A DNA stretch of 17,469 nucleotides from an uncultured Anaerovibrio sp. (GCA_900768695.1 CAAGDY010000424.1:1-17469), one strand, 5' to 3'. Positions 7,099 to 14,590 are shown, counted from the stretch's first letter. Notes: generated by a model from the sequence alone, not told the origin. Made by a program: numbers and translations.

Positions 7099-7120
7099 GT
7101 GACAGAAGGTTCGTGTTAAG

Positions 7121-8071
7121 ATGAAAACAATATCCATTGTTGTACCGGTCTTCAATGAAGAGGACAATATAGAGCATTTTTATGAGAGCGTCTGCAGCGT
7201 GATGGAGCCGCTGGCCTATGATTTTGAGCTTATCTATGTGGATGATGGCTCCAAGGACAGAAGCCGCGAGATACTGCGCAGCCTTGAGAAGCAGGATGAG
7301 CGGGTGCAGTCCATCTTTCTTGCCAGAAATTCAGGACATCAGCTGGCCCTGACCTGCGGCCTTGACCATGCTGATGGCGATGCGGTGATTACCATGGACG
7401 GTGATATGCAGCATCCGCCGGAGCTGATACCTGTCCTGCTGGAGAAATGGGAACAGGGCTATGAGGTGGTGCAGACTATCCGCAAGACCACCGAGGGGGT
7501 ATCGGCCATGAAGAAGCTGACCTCCTATTACTATTACAAGGTGCTGAACAAGCTGTCTAACGTGCATATTCAGGAGGGTGGCTCGGACTTCCGCCTCATG
7601 GACAGGGTGGTGGTCAAGGCTTTCCGCCGCTATCGGGAGCATGCCCGCTTTATCCGCGGCATGATCGGTGCCATGGGCTTCAGGCAGGTGCAGCTTGAGT
7701 TTGTGGCCCCGAAGCGGTTTGCCGGGGTGTCAAAGTTTTCCCCAAGAAAAATGTTGAATTTTGCCATTGACGGGGTGCTGGCTTATTCTAACCTGCCCCT
7801 GCGGCTGGGCCTGTACATCGGCACTATATGCGGCGTATTGAGCCTTTTGATGATAATTCATGTCTTTATTTCCAAGTATATCCTGAATGATGCCGTGGCC
7901 GGATGGGCCACCCTGACAGCCTGTGTGCTGTTTTTTGGCGGCATGCAGATGATTGTGCTGGGGATTCTGGGGGAATACCTGGGCAGGGTGTTTGAAGAGG
8001 TCAAGCATCGTCCCCTGTATCTCATTGCCAGAGGCAAGCCAAAGGATGAGGAGCGGGAGGATTTCAGGTGA
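7121..8071 (+). CDS. GtrB/DPM1-type membrane glycosyltransferase (GT2)
   Basis: 316 aa. The N-terminal GT-A fold (~1-230) opens with SIVVPVFNEEDNI, has D41-D42 in VDDGSKD and the metal-binding D93-x-D95 in TMDGDMQHPPE. Two membrane spans follow (~229-252 and ~262-287), ending in LGILGEYLGRVFEEVKHRP. This order is typical of polyprenyl-phosphate glycosyltransferases (GtrB, ArnC, DPM1), which move a sugar from a nucleotide onto undecaprenyl phosphate at the inner face of the membrane. A GtrA-type protein, the usual flippase partner, is encoded just downstream on the other strand. The sugar cannot be read from the sequence. AGAAGG (7104-7109) is 11 bases before ATG 7121. Confidence 0.9.
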   Translation: MKTISIVVPVFNEEDNIEHFYESVCSVMEPLAYDFELIYVDDGSKDRSREILRSLEKQDERVQSIFLARNSGHQLALTCGLDHADGDAVITMDGDMQHPPELIPVLLEKWEQGYEVVQTIRKTTEGVSAMKKLTSYYYYKVLNKLSNVHIQEGGSDFRLMDRVVVKAFRRYREHARFIRGMIGAMGFRQVQLEFVAPKRFAGVSKFSPRKMLNFAIDGVLAYSNLPLRLGLYIGTICGVLSLLMIIHVFISKYILNDAVAGWATLTACVLFFGGMQMIVLGILGEYLGRVFEEVKHRPLYLIARGKPKDEEREDFR

Positions 8072-8110
8072 GCCGGGCCTTTTTTCGATGTATATGTGCC
8101 TAAAATAAAA

Positions 8111-8151
8111 TTGAGAAAAATTCTCAAATAATACTTGAAAATAATTCTCAA
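8111..8151 (+). promoter_or_regulatory. Two Fur-family-like operator palindromes
   Basis: TTGAGAAAAATTCTCAA (8111-8127) and TTGAAAATAATTCTCAA (8135-8151) each fit the palindrome TTGAGAATNATTCTCAA with one mismatch, and their centres are 24 bp apart. This is the 7-1-7 symmetry of Fur, PerR and Zur boxes, with a TGAGAAT half-site. The second copy covers the -35 and spacer of the promoter at 8135-8163, as expected of a repressor site. Which family member binds cannot be told by eye. Confidence 0.62.
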
Positions 8152-8163
8152 CTGTGTTATATT
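8135..8163 (+). promoter_or_regulatory. Probable promoter of the small RNA
   Basis: -35 TTGAAA (8135-8140), a 17-bp spacer and -10 TATATT (8158-8163); TATTAT at 8160 is an alternative -10. Start would be near 8170. No open reading frame with a ribosome-binding site lies between it and the terminator 50 bases on. Confidence 0.55.
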
Positions 8164-8169
8164 ATATTC

Positions 8170-8262
8170 AGGCTTGAGGAAGGCATATCCTCAAAAAGCT
8201 AACTCTCCTAAATATAATACACACTAAAAAAATCCCTCCGCTCATGGGGGATTTTTTTAGTG
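8170..8262 (+). ncRNA. Candidate Fur-regulated small RNA (~93 nt)
   Basis: Predicted from a boxed promoter upstream and a strong terminator downstream, with no ORF between. The 5' part folds into a 7-bp hairpin, TTGAGGA (8174-8180) with TCCTCAA (8188-8194). An unpaired stretch of ~27 nt follows, containing CTCTCCT (8203-8209), whose complement AGGAGAG is a Shine-Dalgarno sequence. The 3' hairpin is the terminator with its T run. Iron-sparing RNAs such as RyhB (Fur-repressed, ~90 nt) and FsrA of Bacillus (C-rich, blocks translation starts) share this plan. Assignment to that class is inference; there is no sequence match that I recognise. Exact ends are estimated. Confidence 0.5.
8222..8262. 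terminator. Bidirectional terminator between the small RNA and gtrA-like gene
   Basis: CACTAAAAAAATCCC (8222-8236) and GGGATTTTTTTAGTG (8248-8262) form a perfect 15-bp inverted repeat with an 11-nt loop. The A run and T run make it work in both directions. It would end the plus-strand small RNA and the minus-strand GtrA-type gene, whose stop codon is ~60 bases away. Confidence 0.9.
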
Positions 8263-8320
8263 GCGCTGTCCCATGCCATTGCGGCAGGTGGCGCTGTCCA
8301 ATTGCTGCAGCCGGCGCGCC

Positions 8321-8719
8321 CTATCTGCCAAAGGCAAAGATTTTCACCATCAGGAAGGTGACAGGAATGCTCAGCACGGCGGCCAGCAGGTAGCTGACTA
8401 CCGGCGGGAAGCCCAGCATGTTGTAGAATATCAGCACGATGATATTCTGGATGATGTAGTTGGGAATGTAGGAGATAAAGAATTTTACATAGCGTGTCAG
8501 GGACAGGGCCTCGTGAAAGATGAAGCGGCTGTTCATCCAGTAGGCGATGATGTTGCCTGTCAGGTAGCCGATGTTGAAGTTCAGGTTGTTGAAGGGACTG
8601 AAAAGGCCGCACAGCCAGGCGATAAAGGTGCCGTTGAAGGTGTTGATGCAGCCCACTACCAAAAACAGGAAAAACTCCCGCGTGAGAAAATGTCCCTTTG
8701 CTTTTTCGATGATGCTCAT
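8321..8719 (-). CDS. GtrA-family membrane protein
   Basis: 132 aa with four predicted membrane spans (~12-32, 40-62, 72-95 and 100-125), the usual length and layout of GtrA proteins. Recognisable family features are FLVVGCINTFNGTFIAWL in the first span, N-x-x-Y-x-x-G-x-x-x-A-Y-x-x-N-x-R-F-x-F in the second, and the basic end. GtrA proteins are thought to flip undecaprenyl-phosphate-linked sugars across the membrane for glycosylation of surface polymers. The start ATG 8719 has GGGAGG four to five bases upstream; an in-frame ATG 14 codons earlier lacks a site. It has its own promoter and converges on the GtrB-type gene. Confidence 0.85.
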   Translation of the reverse strand: MSIIEKAKGHFLTREFFLFLVVGCINTFNGTFIAWLCGLFSPFNNLNFNIGYLTGNIIAYWMNSRFIFHEALSLTRYVKFFISYIPNYIIQNIIVLIFYNMLGFPPVVSYLLAAVLSIPVTFLMVKIFAFGR

Positions 8720-8751
8720 ATAGCCTCCCTCTGATGTGGTTGTTTTCAATA

Positions 8752-8780
8752 ATGATATCATTCTGCCGTCAGTATTGCAA
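8752..8780 (-). promoter_or_regulatory. Promoter of the gtrA-like gene
   Basis: Read on the minus strand: -35 TTGCAA (8780-8775), a 17-bp spacer and -10 TATCAT (8757-8752). Start would be near 8745, about 26 bases before the start codon. It is divergent from the putP promoter. Confidence 0.65.
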
Positions 8781-8855
8781 ATGATGGCAGGATAGTTTTT
8801 TGCCGTGATGAAAATGCCTGCCTGTGGAGGGTGTAATGTATACAGGTATATTAAT

Positions 8856-8884
8856 TTGCCAAAATAGCGATTCTCGAATATAAT
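8856..8884 (+). promoter_or_regulatory. putP: Promoter of putP
   Basis: -35 TTGCCA (8856-8861), a 17-bp spacer and a perfect -10 TATAAT (8879-8884). Start would be near 8891, leaving a short leader of ~26 nt before the TTG start. Confidence 0.8.
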
Positions 8885-8916
8885 GTTATGTATTATTTTT
8901 TATAGGAGGAATAGCA

Positions 8917-10392
8917 TTGGAGAATATTATGGTAATCGTCGCCTTTGTCCTCTATCTGGCCCTGATGATGGCAATTGGCATTTATTATTACCGCAAGACA
9001 AACAGCATGGATGACTATATCATCGGTAACCGCAAGCTGGGGGCATGGGTTACGGCCATGAGCGCCGAGGCCTCGGACATGAGCGGATGGATGATGATGG
9101 GCGTGCCAGGAGCGGCGTACCTGGCAGGCTTCAGCTCGGCCTGGATTGCAGTGGGGCTGGGGCTTGGCACCTGGGCCAACTGGCATTTTGTGGCCAAGAG
9201 GCTGCGCCGCTACACGGAGATGGCAAACAACTCCCTGACCCTGCCTGACTTTTTCCAGAACCGTTACAACGACCACAGCAATCTGCTGCGGATTATTCCG
9301 GCAATTTTTATCGTTATTTTCTTTGTTATCTACACCGGTTCCGGTTTTGTCAGCGGTGGCAAGCTGTTCAGCACCCTCTTTGGCCTGGATTATACCACGG
9401 CGGTGCTGATTGGTGCCTTCGTGGTGGTGTTTTACACGCTGACCGGCGGCTTTATGGCCGTGTGCTGGACTGACTTTATCCAGGGCATCATGATGTTCTT
9501 TGCCATCGTGATGGTGCCGACCTTTGCCATGTACATGCTGGGGGGCGTGCAGACCACCATGACGGCCATTGATATCGTAAATCCGACGTTTTTCAATCCT
9601 TTCATGAACCCTGACGGCAGTACTATTTCCTTTGTGGCCTTTATATCCCTCATGGGCTGGGGCCTGGGGTACTTTGGCCAGCCGCACATTCTGGTGCGCT
9701 TTATGGCCATCAGCTCTACCAGTGAGCTGAAGCGTTCCAAGCGCATTGCCGTAGGCTGGTATATCATCGCCATGATTGCCGCCGTATTCGTGGGCATGGT
9801 GGGCAAAGTATACCTGACGGAGCCCCTGTCCGGCCCGGCCGTGGAAACGGTACTGCTGGTGATGACAAAGCAGCTCTTTTCGCCTTTCATGGGCGGCCTG
9901 ATTATGTCCGCCGTACTGGCGGCTATCATGAGTACCGCCTCTTCACAGCTTCTGGTATCGGCTTCTGCCTTTTCGCAGGATTTTTACCGGGCCGTTATCA
10001 GGAAGGATGCCTCCCATGCCGAGCTGGTATGGGTGAGCCGCGCCGCTGTGCTGGTGATTTCCGCCATGGCTATTTCCATCGCCATGAATCCTGACAGCTT
10101 CATTCTTGAGATGGTGGCCTACGCATGGGCTGGCTTTGCTGCTACCTTTGGTCCGGCAGTGCTGATGTCCCTGTTCTGGCGGCGTACCACCAGGAACGGC
10201 GTGCTGGCCGGCATCGTGGTGGGCGGTGTTACCGTCCTTGTCTGGAAGCAGCTGGCGCTCTTCGGCCTGTATGAGATTATCCCTGGCTTTGCCCTGGGAT
10301 TGCTGGCGATTTACGTTGTCAGCAAGTTGGACAAAGAACCTGCAAAAGAAATTACAGATTTGTTTGACGCTGTAGACCGTTCTAATATATAA
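8917..10392 (+). CDS. putP: Sodium/proline symporter PutP
   Basis: 491 aa, close to the 502 of E. coli PutP, with about 13 membrane spans of the solute:sodium symporter family. The family hallmark EASDMSGWMMMGVPGAAYLAG lies at 51-71; D54 corresponds to the sodium-site Asp55 of E. coli PutP. The motif MSTASSQLLVSASAFSQDFYR in the later part matches the PutP sodium-site helix. It should import proline with sodium, for nutrition or osmotic balance. Start is TTG 8917 with AGGAGGA (8904-8910) six bases upstream; ATG 8929 is too far from it. It has its own promoter and a weak terminator. No proline dehydrogenase gene is near, so use of proline is not shown here. A pantothenate or other family substrate is less likely. 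Confidence 0.92.
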   Translation: MENIMVIVAFVLYLALMMAIGIYYYRKTNSMDDYIIGNRKLGAWVTAMSAEASDMSGWMMMGVPGAAYLAGFSSAWIAVGLGLGTWANWHFVAKRLRRYTEMANNSLTLPDFFQNRYNDHSNLLRIIPAIFIVIFFVIYTGSGFVSGGKLFSTLFGLDYTTAVLIGAFVVVFYTLTGGFMAVCWTDFIQGIMMFFAIVMVPTFAMYMLGGVQTTMTAIDIVNPTFFNPFMNPDGSTISFVAFISLMGWGLGYFGQPHILVRFMAISSTSELKRSKRIAVGWYIIAMIAAVFVGMVGKVYLTEPLSGPAVETVLLVMTKQLFSPFMGGLIMSAVLAAIMSTASSQLLVSASAFSQDFYRAVIRKDASHAELVWVSRAAVLVISAMAISIAMNPDSFILEMVAYAWAGFAATFGPAVLMSLFWRRTTRNGVLAGIVVGGVTVLVWKQLALFGLYEIIPGFALGLLAIYVVSKLDKEPAKEITDLFDAVDRSNI

Positions 10393-10411
10393 TAAAATAA
10401 AGGAAATGCAT

Positions 10412-10445
10412 GAATCCCCTTTAACCGGACCGTTATGGGGGATTC
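10412..10445 (+). terminator. Probable terminator of putP
   Basis: GAATCCCC (10412-10419) pairs with GGGGATTC (10438-10445) around an 18-nt loop. The following GTTATTGTTC is only a poor T run, so termination may be partial. Confidence 0.6.
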
Positions 10446-10580
10446 GTTATTGTTCGTACTACCGACGTTGGCCGGATGAAAAAATTTTGAATTTTATTGG
10501 GAAATAAAGAGGGTTTTTTCATTTCGTGGCGAAAAGTAACATATGGGTGTTATTATTGACGAGAAGTGCAGGTGATTTTG

Positions 10581-11435
10581 GTGGAGAAAGTTCGGGTAAT
10601 GGTGGTCGACGACTCCAAAATTAGTCGGATGATGATTAGTTCCATGCTGGCAAAAACTAATTTTGAGGTCTGCGCTATGGCAGAAAATGCTGCTCATGCG
10701 ATAGATTTGTATGCGAAGACTAGGCCTGATGTGGTGACTATGGACATGAATCTGCCGGATGCTGACGGTATTGAGTGCAGCAGGCGTATTCATGCCATGG
10801 ACTCCCGTTGTAAGATTGTCATGATTAGTGCCATGAAGGATGCCAAGCTGATTATGCATGGCCGTCTGGCCGGCATAAGCTCCTTTTTGCAGAAGCCTGT
10901 CAGCACGAATGAGCTTCTGGATACGCTGATGATTCTTTGTCAGGAGCATGTGGGGATAAATGCTGTATACAGGGATTCCTATGTTTCTACCTATGCCAAG
11001 GTCTTGCAGGATGGCCTGCAGCAGATTGCAGGGCTGGAGAGCGAGATTCAGGTGCAGGAGGAGAACAGCGGCCCATTGAGCGTCAACGGTGTAGCTGTGA
11101 TTATCGGCGTGGTAGGCGAGCCGAGGGGCAGGGTTGCCTTCTATATGGATGAGGATACCATGCGCGGCTTTGCCGGGGCTGTGCTGCAGCAGGACAGCGT
11201 GACGGACGCGGAGGCGCAGGCGGCAGTGGAGGAATCCGGCAATATCATTGCGGGACATGGTATTTCCAGGATTAATGATGTAATCAAGGACAGGGAAATG
11301 AGGCTGACACCTCCGGGGATTATCAGCGGAGTGGACATAAAGCTGTCAAATCCTGAGCTGATAGCCTTTAATATCAAAGCCAAGACTTCTATAGGTGATA
11401 TATTTATGAATGTTGGTTTTGCGAGGAGCGTGTGA
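10581..11435 (+). CDS. Response regulator fused to a CheX/CheC-type phosphatase domain
   Basis: 284 aa, cytosolic. Residues 1-~122 are a CheY-like receiver: D10-D11, acceptor D55 (VTMDMNLPDADG), Ser in VMISAM and Lys in LQKPV. Residues ~135-284 form a CheX-like fold with one catalytic E-x-x-N motif, E218-S-G-N221, in the long helix EESGNIIAGHGI. CheC/CheX/FliY proteins use this Glu and Asn to dephosphorylate CheY-P, so this fusion could act on its own receiver or on another CheY. Start GTG 10581 has AGGTGA five bases upstream; earlier in-frame GTG codons at 10566 and 10572 have no site. Its stop overlaps the start region of cheX (GTGA at 11432-11435), so the two are coupled. I see no convincing promoter in 10446-10565. 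Confidence 0.9.
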   Translation: MEKVRVMVVDDSKISRMMISSMLAKTNFEVCAMAENAAHAIDLYAKTRPDVVTMDMNLPDADGIECSRRIHAMDSRCKIVMISAMKDAKLIMHGRLAGISSFLQKPVSTNELLDTLMILCQEHVGINAVYRDSYVSTYAKVLQDGLQQIAGLESEIQVQEENSGPLSVNGVAVIIGVVGEPRGRVAFYMDEDTMRGFAGAVLQQDSVTDAEAQAAVEESGNIIAGHGISRINDVIKDREMRLTPPGIISGVDIKLSNPELIAFNIKAKTSIGDIFMNVGFARSV

Positions 11436-11437
11436 AC

Positions 11438-11896
11438 ATGGATGTAAAATTGGTCAATCCGTTTATTGATGCATTCACTACGGTATTGCCACAAATGGGA
11501 TTTCCAACGCCTGAGCGGACCGGCATGGGGGTAAAGGACAAGCATATCGAGAGCCTCGGGGTATCTGTTCTGGTAGGCTTTACAAAGGAAATCCGCGGCA
11601 ACGTGGTTTATAACATGGATGAGGAAACTGCGAAGTTCATTGCCTCTACTATGATGATGGGAATGCCTATCGCTTCCTTTGATGAGATGGCCCAGAGTGC
11701 CATTTCCGAGATGTCCAACATGCTGACTGCCAATGCGGCCACCAATCTGGCGGCGCTGGGCAGGGAGGTGGATATTTCCACGCCGAGCCTGACCGTGGGT
11801 GTTGGCGCCCAGATACGCATAAGCGCGGGACAGTTTCTGACTGTCAACATGGATTTGGGCGGTCATGTAGTAGAGATTGATATAGCGGTGGAGTAA
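11438..11896 (+). CDS. cheX: Chemotaxis phosphatase CheX
   Basis: 152 aa, the normal CheX length, a single domain. The catalytic helix has E91-M-S-N94 (SAISEMSNMLTANAATNL), one E-x-x-N pair as in Thermotoga CheX, where E96 and N99 are used. CheX dimers remove phosphate from CheY-P and so reset the flagellar motor signal. The C-terminal strands (LTVGVGAQIRISAGQFLTVN) match the family sheet. Start ATG 11438 is ten bases from GAGGAG (11422-11427); GTG 11432, four bases away and overlapping the previous stop, is the alternative. It forms a two-gene operon with the REC-CheX fusion and ends at a terminator. No kinase, CheY or flagellar gene lies in the window, so its partners are elsewhere. Confidence 0.88.
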   Translation: MDVKLVNPFIDAFTTVLPQMGFPTPERTGMGVKDKHIESLGVSVLVGFTKEIRGNVVYNMDEETAKFIASTMMMGMPIASFDEMAQSAISEMSNMLTANAATNLAALGREVDISTPSLTVGVGAQIRISAGQFLTVNMDLGGHVVEIDIAVE

Positions 11897-11902
11897 ATTT
11901 TC

Positions 11903-11932
11903 AAGGAATCGTATTTTTGCGGTTCCTTTTTT
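11903..11932 (+). terminator. Terminator of the REC-CheX/cheX operon
   Basis: AAGGAATCG (11903-11911) pairs with CGGTTCCTT (11920-11928), nine pairs with one U-G, around an 8-nt loop, followed by a T run to 11932. It starts six bases after the cheX stop. Confidence 0.88.
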
Positions 11933-11942
11933 ATTTTATCTA

Positions 11943-11971
11943 TTGGCAATTTACGCTGTTTGGTTTATAAT
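11943..11971 (+). promoter_or_regulatory. Promoter of the DUF1934-argS-rpoE-pyrG operon
   Basis: -35 TTGGCA (11943-11948), a 17-bp spacer and a perfect -10 TATAAT (11966-11971). Start would be near 11978, ~59 bases before the first gene. No equally good promoter is seen before argS, rpoE or pyrG. Confidence 0.8.
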
Positions 11972-12036
11972 AATGTATAGTTTTGTTTGAACCAGAATAA
12001 TAGAACGTTTGTGAGAAAAAACCAAGGAGCTTTGTT

Positions 12037-12459
12037 GTGTTGGATAGTGTAAGGATAAGCATCGAAGCCAGGCAGGAAGCGCCTGACGGGCATGTGGAAA
12101 GAATGTGCCGGAGCATGAGGGGCAGGTATTGCTTCAAGGGCGGCAAGCATTATCTCCGCTATGAGGACAGGCCTGCTGACGGGCAGGACAGGGTGCCGAC
12201 CACCATCAAGCTGTCTGCCGATGAAATGGTTATCCTGCGGCATGGTGCGGTTACTGCCGAGCAGCGCTTTGTGCCGGAGCGGGAAACCAGAGCGGACTAT
12301 CATACGCCCTATGGCGTCATGGAGCTGGTGATGCAGACGCATGTCCTGCAGTCAGCGTTTGACGGGGCTTCCGGCTATGCCAGGGTGGCATACCATCTAA
12401 GTGCCAACGGCGCCCCTGTGGGAAAATATGAGGTAGAAATCAAGGTTGAAGCGTGCTGA
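12037..12459 (+). CDS. DUF1934 (YwiB-type) beta-barrel protein
   Basis: 140 aa. Alternating beta-strand pattern with no membrane span; the family is predicted to be a calycin-like barrel. Recognisable parts are the N-terminal strand VRISIEARQEAPDG, the central LRYED and IKLSADEMVILRHG, and the turn YHTPYGVMELVMQTH. Function is unknown, but the family recurs directly before argS in Bacillus and relatives, as it does here, 59 bases upstream. Start GTG 12037 has AAGGAG (12024-12029) seven bases upstream. It opens the likely argS operon. Confidence 0.85.
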   Translation: MLDSVRISIEARQEAPDGHVERMCRSMRGRYCFKGGKHYLRYEDRPADGQDRVPTTIKLSADEMVILRHGAVTAEQRFVPERETRADYHTPYGVMELVMQTHVLQSAFDGASGYARVAYHLSANGAPVGKYEVEIKVEAC

Positions 12460-12518
12460 TACAGGGACTGCTACAGTGCTTTTGCGGCCCCGCATGCTGA
12501 TTTTAGGAGGATAAAGGA

Positions 12519-14180
12519 TTGGAAATCAAGGATATACTGACAAAGGCTATTGAAGGAGCCGCTTTGAATGCAATCAAGGAGGGGGTATTTCCGGAGGCGG
12601 AGCTGCCGGATATTGTTCTGGAGGTGCCGCCAAAGAAGGAGCTGGGCGATTTTGCTACCAATATCGCCATGCAGTCCGCCAAGGCATTCCGCATGAATCC
12701 GCGCCTGATTGCCCAGGAGCTTACGAAGCGGATTGAGGGTGACTGGCTGGACAGGGTTGAGATTGCCGGGCCGGGCTTTATCAACTTCTACCTGAAGTCA
12801 AACGTCATTTATGATGGACTGGCCGCCCTTTTGCAAAAGGGCGAGGCTTTCGGCCAGTTGCCGGCGAAGGATATGAAGCCGGTGCAGGTGGAGTATGTCA
12901 GCGCCAATCCTACCGGTCCTCTGCACGTAGGACATGGCAGGGGTGCGGCTGCCGGCAGTGCGCTGGTAAATGTCATGCGGGCTGCAGGCTATCCTGTAAC
13001 CAGTGAGTATTATATCAACGATGCAGGCAACCAGATAAACAATCTGGCCTGCTCCGTAAATCACCGCTATCTGGAGCTTCTGGGCAGGGCTGACGAGAAG
13101 GACTTCCCGGAGAACGGCTATCACGGGGCGGATATTATTGACACGGCACAGCGCATTATCAAGAAGGACGGGGACAAGTACCTGAACATGAGCGAGGATG
13201 AGCGCATAGGCATCTTCAAGGAGCTGGCACTGAAGGAAAAGCTGGCTGCCCTGAAGGAAGACCTGGAAGCATTCAACTGCCGCTTTGATGTGTGGTACAG
13301 CGAGCGCACCCTGCATCCTGACAAGGTACAGGATGCCTGCAGGTTCCTGCAGGATAACGGCAACATCTATGAGAAGGACGGTGCCCTGTGGCTGAAATCC
13401 ACCGCCTATGGCGATGATAAGGATAGGGTGGTTATCCGCGACAACGGGGAGCCGACCTATCTGGCGGCTGATATTGCTTATCATCGGGACAAGTTTGCCC
13501 GTGGCTTTGGCAAGGTCATCAACATCTGGGGTGCGGACCATCACGGCTATATCTGCCGCGTGAAGGCCGCAGTCAAGGCTCTTGGCTACAATCCTGATGA
13601 TTTGGATGTGCTGCTTCTGCAGATGGTGCGCCTGCTGCGGGGCGGCGAGCTGGTGAAGCTCAGCAAGCGCACCGGCCAGACTGTGACCCTGGCGGAGCTG
13701 ATTGAGGAAGTTGGCACTGATGCGGCCAGGTACTTCTTTATCATGCGCTCCATGGACAGCCAGCTGGATTTTGACCTTGATTTGGCAAAGTCCAGGTCCA
13801 ATGAGAATCCGGTGTACTACATCCAGTATGCCCACGCCAGAATCTGCAGTATTTTCCGTCAGGCGGCGGAAAACAACCTGCAGGTGGGAGAGGCACCGGA
13901 GCTGAGCCTTTTGACTGATGACACGGAAATCGCTATCATCAACAAACTGCAGAAGTACGAGGAAGAAATTGAGCGTGCCGCGGCTGAGTACGCGCCACAG
14001 CGCATCGCCCGCTATGCCTATGAGTTGGCAGGCTGCTTCCACAGCTTCTACAACCAGTGCCGCATTCTGGGCGTAGAGAACAAGCTGGCAGAGGCGCGCC
14101 TGGCGCTGGTGACTGTTACGGCGCATGCCATCCGCCATGCCCTGGGGATTCTGGGAGTTTCCGCGCCGGAGCGCATGTAA
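12519..14180 (+). CDS. argS: Arginyl-tRNA synthetase
   Basis: 553 aa, normal for bacterial ArgRS. It charges tRNA-Arg with arginine using ATP in the cytosol. In order: the N-terminal tRNA-contact domain (~1-115); the class I catalytic fold with the HIGH signature as H136-V-G-H139 in SANPTGPLHVGHGRG; the KMSKS-like loop K380-L-S-K-R384; and the C-terminal DALR anticodon-binding helices with YIQYAHARI, HSFYNQCRIL and the conserved terminal ERM. Start is TTG 12519 with a perfect AGGAGG (12505-12510) eight bases upstream. No T-box leader is present, so control by uncharged tRNA is not evident. It sits between DUF1934 and rpoE as in many Firmicutes. Confidence 0.97.
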   Translation: MEIKDILTKAIEGAALNAIKEGVFPEAELPDIVLEVPPKKELGDFATNIAMQSAKAFRMNPRLIAQELTKRIEGDWLDRVEIAGPGFINFYLKSNVIYDGLAALLQKGEAFGQLPAKDMKPVQVEYVSANPTGPLHVGHGRGAAAGSALVNVMRAAGYPVTSEYYINDAGNQINNLACSVNHRYLELLGRADEKDFPENGYHGADIIDTAQRIIKKDGDKYLNMSEDERIGIFKELALKEKLAALKEDLEAFNCRFDVWYSERTLHPDKVQDACRFLQDNGNIYEKDGALWLKSTAYGDDKDRVVIRDNGEPTYLAADIAYHRDKFARGFGKVINIWGADHHGYICRVKAAVKALGYNPDDLDVLLLQMVRLLRGGELVKLSKRTGQTVTLAELIEEVGTDAARYFFIMRSMDSQLDFDLDLAKSRSNENPVYYIQYAHARICSIFRQAAENNLQVGEAPELSLLTDDTEIAIINKLQKYEEEIERAAAEYAPQRIARYAYELAGCFHSFYNQCRILGVENKLAEARLALVTVTAHAIRHALGILGVSAPERM

Positions 14181-14254
14181 GCATGCCGTGCGGATGATTG
14201 CTGGTGAGTGAGGATGTTTGTGAACAATAACCCTTTTGAGAGGAGAATATAGAA

Positions 14255-14590
14255 GTGGATTTTTTGAAAAGCTCTGATGTAGAGGTAGCGGCCTATGTGC
14301 TGCATGAAAGCAAGGTTCCTATGTATTACAAGGACCTGATTATGGAGGTCCTGGAAAAGCGCCAGAAGAATGTGCAGGCTCTGGCAGAGGCTATTTCCGA
14401 GGTTTATACCCAGATTAATATGGACAGCCGTTTCCATTATGCAGGTGATGGCAGATGGGGGCTGACCGAGTGGAATCCGCCTGAGACAAAGCGTTCCTCC
14501 CGTGGTGCGCGCTCGGCGACCACCAATCGCGCCAAGACTGCCCGTCAGCGCGAGGAAAAGCTCTTTGAGGGAATTCAGGAGGATAACTGA
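14255..14590 (+). CDS. rpoE: RNA polymerase delta subunit, short form
   Basis: 111 aa. Residues ~5-75 are a HARE-HTH fold (DVEVAAYVLHESKVPMYYKD, then DSRFHYAGDGRWGLTEW), the N-terminal domain of the Firmicute delta subunit. Delta binds core polymerase and helps release RNA and DNA, quickening recycling. The Bacillus protein is ~173 aa and has a long Asp/Glu tail; here the last ~35 residues are short and rich in Arg and Lys (KRSSRGARSATTNRAKTARQ), with only scattered acids. Position between argS and pyrG is the classical one for rpoE. Start GTG 14255 has GAGAGGAGA eight bases upstream. A HARE-HTH protein with another job is the alternative. Confidence 0.85.
   Translation: MDFLKSSDVEVAAYVLHESKVPMYYKDLIMEVLEKRQKNVQALAEAISEVYTQINMDSRFHYAGDGRWGLTEWNPPETKRSSRGARSATTNRAKTARQREEKLFEGIQEDN

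Noticed and set aside
8040..8096. GCCGGGCC followed by TTTTTT after the glycosyltransferase stop as a terminator.
   Set aside because: No upstream arm gives a convincing stem longer than a few pairs, so I did not list it; read-through into the small RNA region is possible.
10446..10565. A promoter for the REC-CheX gene, including a flagellar sigma-28 site.
   Set aside because: TTGAAT (10487) and TATTAT (10551) lack partners at 16-18 bp, and no TAAA-N15-GCCGATAA-like pair was found.
12460..12518. Possible T-box leader in front of argS.
   Set aside because: The gap is only 59 bases, and there is no T-box consensus, specifier stem or terminator.
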